Assembly: GCF_015207505.1 (NCBI RefSeq)
Contig: NZ_JADEWT010000002.1
Location: 1 to 64,000, forward strand
Source: Tychonema sp. LEGE 06208
GTDB taxonomy: Bacteria; Cyanobacteriota; Cyanobacteriia; Cyanobacteriales; Microcoleaceae
Length of the DNA stretch: 64,000 nucleotides
Direction: 5' to 3'
Below are positions 35,354-43,430 of this stretch, one piece after another. The number at the start of each line of letters is the position of its first letter. The stretch's first letter is position 1. Under the pieces are notes generated by a model. The model searched no databases, was not told the origin of the DNA, and was given only the letters and a program-made list of their open reading frames with translations. The translations under genes were made by a program, and so were the position numbers.

Positions 35354-36649
35354 ATGCAAAACGATAATTATAAGTCTCGCCCATTTTCCAACCATATCAA
35401 TACTATGTCAAGCAAAAATATGCCTAATCAAACTCAGCTTTCTCGCAAGTTTTCTATGCCCAAAAAACTTGCTTTTTTATCTCTAATTTTGATCGGCTCC
35501 ACCGCAACTGTCGGCTGCAATGCCCTAACTTCTTCACTTCCCGGCTCTTCTAACGCCATCAAAGCTGAACCTGCAAATGCTGCATCGCCAATCTCAGGAT
35601 TCCCGGCAAATATACTGCCTTCTCAAGACTCAAATTTTGTGAGTAAAGTGGTGCAGGAGGTCGGGCCTGCAGTGGTGCGAATCGATTCTTCTCGCACGGT
35701 GAAAACCCAACAGCCTGATGTTTTGAACGATCCGTTTTTCCGGCGCTTTTTCGGGCCGGACTCTCAGGTACCGCAGGGAAATCGGGTAGAACGAGGCTCC
35801 GGTTCGGGTTTTGTTTTTGGTTCCGACGGTCGCATTTTGACTAATGCTCACGTTGTTGACGGTGCCGATACGGTGACGGTAAAACTGAAGGACGGTCGCG
35901 AATTTGTGGGCAAAGTTTTAGGGGTAGATACAGTTACTGATGTGGCTGTTGTGAAAATTGAAGCTAACAATTTGCCTGTGGTGAGTTTGGGCAAATCTGA
36001 AGAGTTACTGCCGGGAGAATGGGCGATCGCGATCGGCAATCCCCTCGGTTTGGACAATACCGTGACTGTGGGGATTATTAGCGCTACAGGCCGTTCTAGC
36101 GCCGATGTCGGCGTTCCCGACAAGCGCGTCAGCTTTATTCAAACCGATGCCGCCATCAATCCCGGCAACTCCGGTGGCCCGTTGCTGAACCAGCGCGGTC
36201 AAGTTATTGGCATGAATACGGCGATTATTCAAGGTGCCCAAGGATTGGGTTTTGCGATTCCGATCGATCGGGCGCAACAAATTGCCGACCAATTAGTAAG
36301 CACCGGAAAAGCCGAACATCCTTATCTCGGCGTTCGGATGTTGAGCATTACCCCCCAAATCAAGGCAGAATTCAATAAAAATCCCAACCCTAAATTGAAG
36401 CTGACTGACGATAAAGGCGTGTTAGTTCTGGGAGTTGCGAAAGATTCTCCGGCCTCACAAGCGGGAGTTCGCGTTGCCGACGTGATTAAGAAAATTAACG
36501 GTTCAGAAGTAACTGATGCTGGCAGCGTACAGCAAATTGTCGAAAAAAGTAAAGTAGGCACTGATATGCAGCTTGAGTTGAGTCGCGGCGGGCAACCGGT
36601 GACTGTGGCGGTGAAAGCTGGTGCTTTTCCGGCCGATATGAAGCAGTAG
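35354..36649 (+). CDS. HtrA/Deg-family serine protease with PDZ domain, lipoprotein-like
   Basis: About 431 residues. A membrane-targeting start (KKLAFLSLILIGSTATVGC) ends in a possible lipobox. The trypsin-like catalytic triad is visible: LTNAHVVDGAD (His), TVTDVAVVKI (Asp) and INPGNSGGPLLN (Ser). One PDZ domain follows (GVLVLGVAKDSPASQAGVRVADVIKKINGSEV). A single PDZ domain and this architecture fit the cyanobacterial HhoA/HhoB/HtrA group of periplasmic or thylakoid-lumen quality-control proteases. Start choice is uncertain: a GTG at 35345 and ATGs at 35354, 35405 and 35420 are all in frame; signal-peptide length favours one of the later ATGs. A terminator follows directly. Confidence 0.93.
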   Translation: MQNDNYKSRPFSNHINTMSSKNMPNQTQLSRKFSMPKKLAFLSLILIGSTATVGCNALTSSLPGSSNAIKAEPANAASPISGFPANILPSQDSNFVSKVVQEVGPAVVRIDSSRTVKTQQPDVLNDPFFRRFFGPDSQVPQGNRVERGSGSGFVFGSDGRILTNAHVVDGADTVTVKLKDGREFVGKVLGVDTVTDVAVVKIEANNLPVVSLGKSEELLPGEWAIAIGNPLGLDNTVTVGIISATGRSSADVGVPDKRVSFIQTDAAINPGNSGGPLLNQRGQVIGMNTAIIQGAQGLGFAIPIDRAQQIADQLVSTGKAEHPYLGVRMLSITPQIKAEFNKNPNPKLKLTDDKGVLVLGVAKDSPASQAGVRVADVIKKINGSEVTDAGSVQQIVEKSKVGTDMQLELSRGGQPVTVAVKAGAFPADMKQ

Positions 36650-36670
36650 AATGGTTGATATTTCAGGTTG

Positions 36671-36708
36671 AGTTAAGCCAGGGATTTTAGGTCTCTGGCT
36701 TAACTTTT
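36671..36708 (+). terminator. Intrinsic terminator after the HtrA gene
   Basis: GTTAAGCCAG...CTGGCTTAAC (36672-36704) forms a 10-bp stem extended by GGA/TCT, followed by TTTT. It lies 20 bases after the stop codon. Confidence 0.7.
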
Positions 36709-36840
36709 AAGCTTTTTCGAGGGGCGGGTTTATAACATTTCTGGCAAAAGATAAGGGATTGACCGATCGATCGCTCAATCCATCAATCCCCCAATCTGTA
36801 ATTTCAACTTGTAACTTACCTTTTTGACAAAGGCTATAAA

Positions 36841-36925
36841 CGGAGAGGGAGGGATTCGAACCCTCGTTAAGTTGCCCTAAACACACTTTCCAGGCGTGCG
36901 CCTTCAACCGCTCGGCCACCTCTCC
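36841..36925 (-). tRNA. tRNA-Ser (anticodon GGA)
   Basis: The reverse complement begins GGAGAGGTGGCCGAGCGGTT and ends with a GGTTCGAATCC T-arm and CCTCTCC plus a G discriminator, so the 7-bp acceptor pairs fully. The anticodon arm is CACGC-CTGGAAA-GTGTG with GGA at positions 34-36, reading UCC and UCU codons. The 85-base length reflects the long variable arm of class II serine tRNAs. No CCA is encoded. Confidence 0.97.
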
Positions 36926-37103
36926 AGGACTAAATTTATTCATTTAGCCACAGCTAAACTATCTTAGCAGAACAAATCAGATTTGGGAAGGGGTAAGGGC
37001 ATAAATTTGTTGTTTAATGTGGGTAGGGTGTCACGCGGGGCGGATAGAATTCTCCTCGCCGTAGCGCAAACCCATTGATATCAAGGATTTTGCCTGCCAA
37101 ACC

Positions 37104-37139
37104 CGAATCTAAAATCTAAAATCTAAAATCTAAAATTCC
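37104..37139 (+). repeat. AAAATCT heptamer tract immediately before the ferredoxin start
   Basis: Four to five copies of AATCTAA run up to the ATG at 37140. Similar tracts end just before the starts at 28345, 40824 and 42325 and lie at 8197-8210 and 34960-34980. Confidence 0.75.
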
Positions 37140-37508
37140 ATGACTCGTTCTTACACCATTAAAATTCATAACAGACAGACAGGCGATCGCCACACAGTGC
37201 GAGTACCCGAAGACCGCTACATCCTCCAAAGCGCGGAAAACCAAGGAGTAGAATTGCCTTTTTCCTGTCGCAACGGCGCTTGTACCGCCTGTGCGGTGCG
37301 CGTCAAGTCGGGGGAACTGCACCAGCCTGAAGCAATGGGGCTTTCTGTGGAACTGCAAAAAGAAGGTTATGCTTTGCTGTGCGTCTGCTATCCCCGTTCT
37401 AACATTGAGGTAGAGACGCAAGACGAAGACGAAGTTTATGAATTGCAATTTGGTCGCTATTTCGGTAAAGGTAAGGTTAGAGTTGGTTTGCCCTTGGATG
37501 AAGAATGA
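37140..37508 (+). CDS. Plant-type [2Fe-2S] ferredoxin with C-terminal extension (FdC2-like)
   Basis: 122 residues. The cluster motif is CRNGACTAC plus a distal Cys in YALLCVCYP, the CX4CX2C...C set of plant-type ferredoxins, although the loop lacks the common Ser-Ser of PetF (CRAGSCSSC). After the usual end of the fold there is a ~25-residue C-terminal extension (DEVYELQFGRYFGKGKVRVGLPLDEE) characteristic of the FdC2 lineage conserved in cyanobacteria and plants (from memory). It is thought to have a redox partner different from that of PetF. The nuclease reading frame downstream overlaps its stop codon, but its likely start lies ~160 bases later. Confidence 0.9.
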   Translation: MTRSYTIKIHNRQTGDRHTVRVPEDRYILQSAENQGVELPFSCRNGACTACAVRVKSGELHQPEAMGLSVELQKEGYALLCVCYPRSNIEVETQDEDEVYELQFGRYFGKGKVRVGLPLDEE

Positions 37509-37666
37509 TCTCAAATCCGGTAGCGGAATTATACCAGAGCGAGCCGATCGCGGGCGAGACATCACTACAAGGGAAAATTTATTACGAAACAGAAAACTTT
37601 TATTTTCCCTGCCAAAGTATAGCTTCCCTCAATTGCCAATTGCCAATTCCCCATTCCCAATTAATA

Positions 37667-38182
37667 ATGCTGCTTTATCGGTTATGTGCGATCGCCCTTT
37701 GCGTGTTGTTAGCTAGCTGCCAAAAACCAGAAATGCCCCAAGGTACGATCGCCAAAGTAGAAAGAATCCTCAGCGGGCAAACAATCGAAGTTATCAGCAC
37801 AGCCGACAAAATCGCCTTATTAGAACAAATCAGACTGATTGGTATTGATGCACCAGATTTTCAACAGCAACCTTGGGGAGAAGCAGCCAAACAAAGATTA
37901 GAACAACTAATTGGGGGGAAACAAGTATTGTTAGAATCCGACATCGCAGAAAAAGACCAGTTCGATCGCAAATTAGCTTATTTGTGGCAAGATGGAATTT
38001 TGCTCAACGAACAGCTAGTCAAAGAAGGTTATGTTTTGGCATCAGGGCGATCGCGCAACACGAAATATCAACAGCGACTCCTAAACGCTCAAGAATGGGC
38101 GAGACTCATGGGTAAAGGCCTGTGGAATCCAGAACGAGCTTTGCGCCAAACACCCGCAGAATTTCGTCAACAAAATCAGTAG
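37667..38182 (+). CDS. Thermonuclease (SNase)-like lipoprotein
   Basis: 171 residues from the ATG at 37667, which opens a lipoprotein signal (MLLYRLCAIALCVLLASC, lipobox LASC). The open frame upstream to 37505 overlaps the ferredoxin gene and has no such signal. The mature part is a staphylococcal-nuclease fold: GTIAKVERILSGQTIEVI, IRLIGIDAPDFQQQPWGEAAKQRLEQLI, then DQFDRKLAYLWQDGILLNEQLVKEGYVLAS and AQEWARLMGKGLW. The RLIGIDAP motif (catalytic Arg, Ca2+-binding Asp) and the D-x-x-x-R of DQFDRKLAYL are present; the first Asp, D in 'DGDT' of classical SNases, appears as GQTIEV. An extracytoplasmic nuclease is likely, of reduced certainty in activity. Confidence 0.85.
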   Translation: MLLYRLCAIALCVLLASCQKPEMPQGTIAKVERILSGQTIEVISTADKIALLEQIRLIGIDAPDFQQQPWGEAAKQRLEQLIGGKQVLLESDIAEKDQFDRKLAYLWQDGILLNEQLVKEGYVLASGRSRNTKYQQRLLNAQEWARLMGKGLWNPERALRQTPAEFRQQNQ

Positions 38183-38545
38183 TCAGTAGTCAGTAGTCAG
38201 TAGTCAGTAGTCAGTTGTCAGTAGTCAGTTGTTAGTTGTCAGTAGTTATTGGTTATTGGTTATTGGTTATTGGTTATTGGTTATTGGTTGTTATTAGCTA
38301 TTAGTTATTGGCGATCGGCAAATGGTGATTAGTCACAGACTAAAAGCTCTTCAGTTATTACTAATAACTCATGAGCAATGATTTCCTTCTTCCTGATGAC
38401 GTTGGACGGAAAGCTCGGCAGGGACAGCAAAACATGACTAATAACAACCAACAACTCACAAATGACAAATAACAAATAACAACTAACAAGCAACAACTAA
38501 CAAATGACAAATAACAAATAACAACTAAGAAGCAACAACTAACAA
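38183..38545. repeat. Short tandem repeats: TCAGTAG, TTGGTTA and ACAAATA(A/C) blocks
   Basis: TCAGTAG heptamers run from about 38180 to 38236, TTGGTTA heptamers from 38250 to 38290, and ACAAATAACAACTAA-type repeats from 38456 to 38550, directly up to the next start codon. No gene is visible. Confidence 0.85.
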
Positions 38546-39361
38546 ATGACAAACAATCAACTGCAAAACTACTTAGAAATAGCCACCGAAGCAGCCCTAG
38601 CCGCCGGTGCCGTCCTGCAATCTTTCTGCGGTAAATTAGAAAATATTCAAGAAAAAGGCCGATCGGGCGATTTAGTCACAGAAGCCGACAAAGCATCAGA
38701 AGCCGTCATCTTAGAAATTCTCGGCCGCCACGTACCCGAACACGCCATCCTCGCGGAAGAATCGGGTTCATTAGGGAATGCAGCTAGCAAATACCTGTGG
38801 GCGATCGACCCTTTGGACGGTACAACCAATTATGCTCACCAATATCCTTTTTACGCCGTGTCGATCGGACTTTTAATCGACGGCATACCACAAATCGGCG
38901 TAATTTACGACCCTTCTCATAACGAATTGTTTCGGGCTGGCAAAGGATTGGGGGCGACTTGCAACCGGCGGGCGATCGCAGTTTCGCAAAGCTCAGAATT
39001 GAGAAACAGCTTGCTAGTGACCGGCTTTGCCTACGACCGGCGCTCCACAGCAGATAATAACTATGCCGAATTCTGTCACCTCACCCACCTCACCCAAGGC
39101 GTGCGGCGCAGCGGTTCCGCAGCCCTAGACCTAGCACATACAGCCTGCGGGCGATTGGACGGATACTGGGAACGGGGACTCTCCCCTTGGGACGTAGCAG
39201 CCGGCGTACTCATCGTCTCCGAAGCCGGAGGTCAAGTTACAGCCTATGATGGCGGTGCCTTTGAGATGAACTCTGGTCGAGTTTTGGCCACCAACGGCAA
39301 AATACACGCCGAACTAAGCGGTGCACTGCTGTCAGTTCCTCCCTTATCTTCATGGAAGTAG
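38546..39361 (+). CDS. Inositol monophosphatase family protein
   Basis: 271 residues with all metal-binding motifs of the Li+-sensitive phosphatase family: DLVTEADKASE, ILAEESG, WAIDPLDGTTNYAHQYPFYAVSIGL (DPxDGTxN) and GLSPWDVAAGVLIVSEAGGQV (the WD motif). It probably hydrolyses inositol-1-phosphate or a related sugar phosphate such as histidinol phosphate; the family does not allow a finer choice from motifs alone. The start ATG lies at the end of a repeat tract (AACAACTAACAAATG), so it has no visible ribosome-binding site. Confidence 0.93.
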   Translation: MTNNQLQNYLEIATEAALAAGAVLQSFCGKLENIQEKGRSGDLVTEADKASEAVILEILGRHVPEHAILAEESGSLGNAASKYLWAIDPLDGTTNYAHQYPFYAVSIGLLIDGIPQIGVIYDPSHNELFRAGKGLGATCNRRAIAVSQSSELRNSLLVTGFAYDRRSTADNNYAEFCHLTHLTQGVRRSGSAALDLAHTACGRLDGYWERGLSPWDVAAGVLIVSEAGGQVTAYDGGAFEMNSGRVLATNGKIHAELSGALLSVPPLSSWK

Positions 39362-39463
39362 CGTTTCGACAGCAAGGGATCGGGGGTAATACGGGGGTCA
39401 CAACCCCTTAAGTCAAGCTACATTAAAGGATAGTGAAAAGCCAGGAAAGCGAGAGTAAAAGTT

Positions 39464-40441
39464 ATGTCTTTTGAAATGACAAAAGGGTTGTTCAAGTACG
39501 ATTTTACGGATCAGCACGCAATTTTGGGAGTTCCTTTAGACGCCGAGTTTAACGACATCCGCAAGCGCTACATGAAAATTGCCCGACGCTTGCATTCGGA
39601 TACTTGCTCTTTTGAAAGCCAAGCCGATAAAGATTGGGCCAACCAATTTTTGTCAAAAGTGGTCAATCCGGCCTACAATAAATTCTCCAAAGAAAGCGAT
39701 CGCAAAGAATACAGCTTGCTGTTAGCAGCCATTGGTAAGCGTGTCCTTAAAGAACAAGGAAAAATGCACATCGAAAGTGCCGCAGCTAAAGAGTTAACTA
39801 CCGCTAAAAATTTGGAAGAAGCTTACAAAACAGCAGTGGGTAAACTAGCTCTCAAGCAGTACGAATCTGTTGAGGAAACGCAAGAGGCGATCGCTCAAAT
39901 TAGCGAACTAAACATGGTTTATTTGCTGCGAAAAGAACGGCTTGGCGGTGGGGATGGAACCAGTTCGCCCACAAAAACAGCAACCCCACCAACTAACACC
40001 GCAACAAAACCAGCAGCAGCAAAACCAGCAGCAACAAAACCAGCAGCAACACCCCCAGCAGCAGCAACCCCAGCAGCAGCAACCCCAGCGCCACCTCCGC
40101 CACCCAGAGCCCCAGTAGACTCGGTGGCTGACGGATCTTGCCGCCGAGCTCAAGGATTTATGGACAGCAAAAATTACGCTAAAGCAAGTTTGGAGTTGAG
40201 AGAAGCCCTGAAGCGCGATCCAAAACACAGCAAGGCTCACGCTATGTTAGCAATGTGTTACCTCGAACAAAATCAAGCGACAATGGCGAAACTTGAGATG
40301 AACAAAGCTTTGGCATCAAATCCTGAAGAACCGACGGCTTTGGAGGTTAAGAAAAAGCTCGAACAAGCTGCCTCAAAAGCCAAAAAAGGTGATGACAAAC
40401 CAGGATTTTTTGCAAGTTTGTTTAGCGGGAAGAAGAAGTGA
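39464..40441 (+). CDS. Degenerate J-domain/TPR protein with Ala/Pro-rich linker
   Basis: 325 residues. The first ~80 residues look like a DnaJ domain (DQHAILGVPLDAEFNDIRKRYMKIARRLHSDTCS ... AYNKFSKESDRKEYS), but the Hsp70-stimulating HPD motif is HSD. Residues ~170-225 are an Ala/Pro/Thr linker made of AAKPAATKPAAT-type repeats and a PPPPP run. The C-terminus has TPR repeats (AQGFMDSKNYAKASLELREALKRDPKHSKAHAMLAMCYLEQNQ) and ends in a basic GFFASLFSGKKK. Similar proteins are widespread in cyanobacteria. A role as a chaperone adaptor or assembly factor is inferred; loss of HPD argues against canonical DnaJ activity. Confidence 0.85.
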   Translation: MSFEMTKGLFKYDFTDQHAILGVPLDAEFNDIRKRYMKIARRLHSDTCSFESQADKDWANQFLSKVVNPAYNKFSKESDRKEYSLLLAAIGKRVLKEQGKMHIESAAAKELTTAKNLEEAYKTAVGKLALKQYESVEETQEAIAQISELNMVYLLRKERLGGGDGTSSPTKTATPPTNTATKPAAAKPAATKPAATPPAAATPAAATPAPPPPPRAPVDSVADGSCRRAQGFMDSKNYAKASLELREALKRDPKHSKAHAMLAMCYLEQNQATMAKLEMNKALASNPEEPTALEVKKKLEQAASKAKKGDDKPGFFASLFSGKKK

Positions 40442-40596
40442 GAAATTGTGAGTTGTGAGTCAGGAATATTTAGAAATTGGTAAACTGCTCAGCAGTGAAG
40501 CGATCTTGCTCAAAAGCATCAAGAGTTGGTGATATCACATCCGATCGCACTGACGGGGAAAATGATTATTCCCATGCAAACCACAACGCCATCACG

Positions 40597-40826
40597 CCTT
40601 AATTTGTTAAAGTCGAGGGTTAAGCTTGCCTGCTTCGACTTTAACACCGTCCCCTAAAGCTAAGCTTCTAAGCCCAATCTAAAATCTCAAATCTAAAATC
40701 GATATGACACCTTAATTTGTTAAAGTCGAATGTTAGGCTTGCCACGTTCGACTTTAACACCGTCCCTAAAGCTAAGCTTCTAAGCCCAATCTAAAAATCT
40801 AAAGTCTAAACTCTAAAATTGATATG
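40597..40826 (+). repeat. 113-bp tandem duplication of the hisZ leader, each copy with a hairpin
   Basis: Copy 1 (40597-40709) and copy 2 (40710-40826) share the CCTTAATTTGTTAAAGTCGA start, a TGTTAAAGTCGA...TCGACTTTAACA hairpin (40605-40646 and 40718-40759), CTAAGCTTCTAAGCCCAATC and the AAAATCT tract before GATATG. Loop sequences differ while stems are kept. The ATG at the end of copy 1 now opens a three-codon frame (ATG ACA CCT TAA, 40704-40715). It looks like a duplicated 5' untranslated region that took the start codon with it. Confidence 0.8.
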
Positions 40827-42059
40827 GTTCACCAACCCCCATCCGGTGCAAGAGATTTATTGCCCCTTGACGTTGCTCAAAAAATTTCGATCGAACGGCG
40901 CTTGCAGCAGGTGTTTCACCGCTGGGGCTATCACCGGATTATTACCTCTACTCTAGAAAGGCTGGAGACATTGATGGCTGGGGGCGCGATCGACCGATCG
41001 ACCTTAATTCAACTCCAAGATGCCGAAGATGGAGAACTCGGCTTGCGGCCAGAATTGACAGCATCCATCGCCAGGGCGGCTGCGATGCGGATGTCCGGGA
41101 CGCGCTGGCAGCCCCAGCGCCTCTACTACAACGCCAACGTCTTCCGCAAAGGAACAGATACGGGTTCCGGCGGGCAACAGGAGTTCTATCAAGCCGGGGT
41201 AGAACTCCTCGGCGCGGGGGGAAGCGTTGCGGATGCGGAAGTGCTGCTGCTGCTGTCTGAGTGCTTGCAAAACCTAGAAATTGATGACTGGCATTTGGTG
41301 CTGGGAGAAGCGGGCTTGACAGCAACATTGCTAGAACCGTTTGCGCCAAACCTGCGGCAAAAAGTGCGCCACGCGATCGCCAATCTCGATCGAATAGCCT
41401 TGGAAACCTTGCCGCTTTCTGACGAATTGCGAGAAAGAGCTCTGCTGTTGTTTGACCTGCGCGGCCGCCCAGAAGATGTATTGGAGATTGTGGCGAAGCT
41501 GGATTTAGATGTAGCGCAGCAAGCCGCATTAAATGAACTCAAAAGTGCGATCGAACTGCTGGAAAAATGTCAAGCCAAAATCCCCAATTTAAAATCTCAC
41601 ATCCACCTCGATTTGAGTTTAATTCAAACCTTTGACTACTACACTGGAATAGTGTTTGAAGTTGTCAGCAGCAGCAAAAGCGGACAGCGAGTTTTAGGAC
41701 AAGGCGGGCGGTACGATCGACTGTTGGGACTCTTCGATCCCCAAGGCCAAAACTCCCCCGGCATCGGGTTTTGTCTGAATATCGAAGATTTGCACCAAGT
41801 ATTGCTAACAGAGGGTCAATTGCCCGCAGAGACACCAGCCAGCGAATGGTTGATCGTGCCTCAAACTCCTGAAGCAGCCGCAGCAGCCTTTGATTATGCC
41901 CGCAAACTCAGAGAGTCCAGTCCCCCAATCCGGGTAGAGATAGATTTAGAGAATAGGGAAAACGAAGAGGCGGCCAGGGAATACGCGCGCGATCGTAGAA
42001 TTGGTCAAATTGCCTGGATAAATGCCGAAGGCGCTGCAACAATTGAAACAGTAAACTAA
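40824..42059 (+). CDS. hisZ: ATP phosphoribosyltransferase regulatory subunit HisZ
   Basis: 411 residues, homologous to histidyl-tRNA synthetase but lacking its anticodon domain logic. Landmarks are GARDLLPLDVAQKISIERRLQQVFHRWGYHRIITSTLE, LIQLQDAEDGELGLRPELTASIARAAAMRM, QRLYYNANVFRK, QEFYQAGVELLG, then YYTGIVFEVVSSS and RVLGQGGRYDRLLGLF. HisZ lacks aminoacylation activity and activates the short form of HisG in the first step of histidine synthesis. The call of HisZ rather than HisS rests on the motif FRKGTDTGSGGQQEFYQAG and the divergent class II motif 2 region. A duplicated leader precedes it. Confidence 0.93.
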   Translation: MVHQPPSGARDLLPLDVAQKISIERRLQQVFHRWGYHRIITSTLERLETLMAGGAIDRSTLIQLQDAEDGELGLRPELTASIARAAAMRMSGTRWQPQRLYYNANVFRKGTDTGSGGQQEFYQAGVELLGAGGSVADAEVLLLLSECLQNLEIDDWHLVLGEAGLTATLLEPFAPNLRQKVRHAIANLDRIALETLPLSDELRERALLLFDLRGRPEDVLEIVAKLDLDVAQQAALNELKSAIELLEKCQAKIPNLKSHIHLDLSLIQTFDYYTGIVFEVVSSSKSGQRVLGQGGRYDRLLGLFDPQGQNSPGIGFCLNIEDLHQVLLTEGQLPAETPASEWLIVPQTPEAAAAAFDYARKLRESSPPIRVEIDLENRENEEAAREYARDRRIGQIAWINAEGAATIETVN

Positions 42060-42123
42060 GCTCGATTGTCAAGCTAACTCCTAACATCACGTCCCCCCAA
42101 TTAGTTATAACAAAGACGGTTAG

Positions 42124-42215
42124 TAGTGCGGACTTGAGTCCGCAAAAAACAGGTTCATAGTGCGGACTTGAGTCCGCAAAAAACAGGTTCGTAGTGAGGA
42201 CTTTAGTCAGCCAAA
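42124..42215. repeat. 34-bp direct repeats of the TAGTGCGGACTTGAGTCCGC family
   Basis: Two adjacent identical 34-base units (42124-42157, 42158-42191; last base differs), each with the GCGGACTtgAGTCCGC palindrome, and a third diverged unit TAGTGAGGACTTTAGTCA. Confidence 0.8.
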
Positions 42216-42324
42216 AACCATCTTGACCAAAGTCATCACAACGAACCAATTGTATTGTTGTAATTAGACAGACATGATATAATGTCAAATCTAAAAACTA
42301 AAAACTAAAATCTAAAATAGAAAC

Positions 42325-42552
42325 ATGGCACACACTATCGTTACAAATATTTGCGAGGGAGTAGCTGATTGTGTCGGCGCTTGTCCGGTAGCTTGCATTC
42401 ACCCAGGCCCTGGCAAAAACGTCAAAGGAACCGATTGGTATTGGATTGATTTTGATACCTGCATAGACTGCGGCATTTGTTTGCAAGTCTGTCCAGTCGA
42501 AAATGCGATCGTCCCAGACGAACGGCCCGAATTGCAGCAAACACCAACTTGA
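42325..42552 (+). CDS. Small bacterial-type ferredoxin (two Fe-S cluster motifs)
   Basis: 75 residues. The second half has a clear [4Fe-4S] motif CIDCGICLQVCPVENAI (CxxCxxCxxxCP). The first half has CEGVADCVGACPVACIHPGPGK, with Cys spacing CxxxxxCxxxCP that departs from the CxxCxxC pattern and is closer to 7Fe ferredoxins, so the first site may hold a [3Fe-4S] cluster. Such ferredoxins are found in many cyanobacteria. Electron-transfer partner unknown. A CTAAAAACTAAAATCTAAAA tract lies directly upstream of the ATG. Confidence 0.9.
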   Translation: MAHTIVTNICEGVADCVGACPVACIHPGPGKNVKGTDWYWIDFDTCIDCGICLQVCPVENAIVPDERPELQQTPT

Positions 42553-42871
42553 TAGCAATCACCCGTAATATCGTTGACCGTTGCATCGTCAGGTGATTTA
42601 ACCGGCGCTAGAACACAGAGGACACAGAGAGAGAATAGAGATATGAATACAGGACGATGCTACCGGATTTGATATAAGGCGTGGAGTGCACACCCTACAG
42701 TTACAAATTATGCGTACATTGTACACATAGATAAACCGATAGGGTGTGCACTGCCCACCATAGATTCACGAATTATACACACACTTACATCAACTCCTTC
42801 TCTTCCCTTCTCCTCTCTTCCTTCGCGTCCTTAGCGCCTTCGCGGTTCATTAAAAAAAAGCCTAAAATAAA
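42553..42871. other. Intergenic region with GTGCACACCCTA inverted repeat
   Basis: GTGCACACCCTA (42686-42697) and TAGGGTGTGCAC (42740-42751) are a perfect 12-bp inverted pair around an AT-rich 42-base core. No gene is visible. A CTTCGCGTCCTTAGCGCCTTCGCGG word follows at 42822-42846. Confidence 0.6.
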
Positions 42872-43351
42872 ATGCAAAAAATCGCACTTACCCCCGAACA
42901 CCTGTTATCAATCCGCACCCACGGCGAAAGCGCTTATCCAGAAGAATGCTGCGGTTTATTGTTAGGTACGATCGCAAAAAGTGTGAAAACTGTAGTAGAA
43001 GTTGTGCCGACTGACAACGCTTGGAGTGCCGAAGCTGAAGAGAATTGGCCAGAACAAAAAGAATTGACAGAACAACGCAGATATGCTATTAGACCTGAAG
43101 ATATGTTGCGGGCGATGAAACACGCGCGCGATCGCAATTTAGACATCATCGGCATATACCATTCTCACACGGATTGTCCGGCAGTGCCCTCGGAGTGCGA
43201 TCGCACATTGGCATGGGCCCAATACTCATACATCATAGTGTCCGTCCGACAAGGCAGTTCACAAGACCTCCGCAGTTGGAGTCTCGACTCCGAGGGCTAC
43301 TTTCAAGCAGAGGAAATTGTCGCAGTCGAACCGACTCAGATTAAGAAATAG
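42872..43351 (+). CDS. JAMM/MPN+ metallopeptidase (M67 family)
   Basis: 159 residues with the JAMM signature: a Glu in SAYPEECCGLLLG and HSHTDCPAVPSECD, which fits H-x-H-x7-S-x2-D for zinc binding. Bacterial proteins of this type cut a C-terminal extension or Cys from small sulfur-carrier proteins, as for Mec+ in mycobacterial cysteine synthesis. Together with the MoeB-like E1 enzyme 80 bases downstream on the same strand, a role in ThiS/MoaD/CysO-type sulfur transfer is likely. The sulfur carrier itself is not in the window. Confidence 0.93.
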   Translation: MQKIALTPEHLLSIRTHGESAYPEECCGLLLGTIAKSVKTVVEVVPTDNAWSAEAEENWPEQKELTEQRRYAIRPEDMLRAMKHARDRNLDIIGIYHSHTDCPAVPSECDRTLAWAQYSYIIVSVRQGSSQDLRSWSLDSEGYFQAEEIVAVEPTQIKK

Positions 43352-43430
43352 TTAGTAAAAATAACAAACACGCAAAAATGCGAAAAATTTAGATAGGATA
43401 TAATTCAAAATCGGCCTATAACAGAATATC

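Noticed and set aside
40704-40715. Upstream ATG as hisZ start
   Set aside because: The frame stops after three codons; it is the relic start of the duplicated leader.
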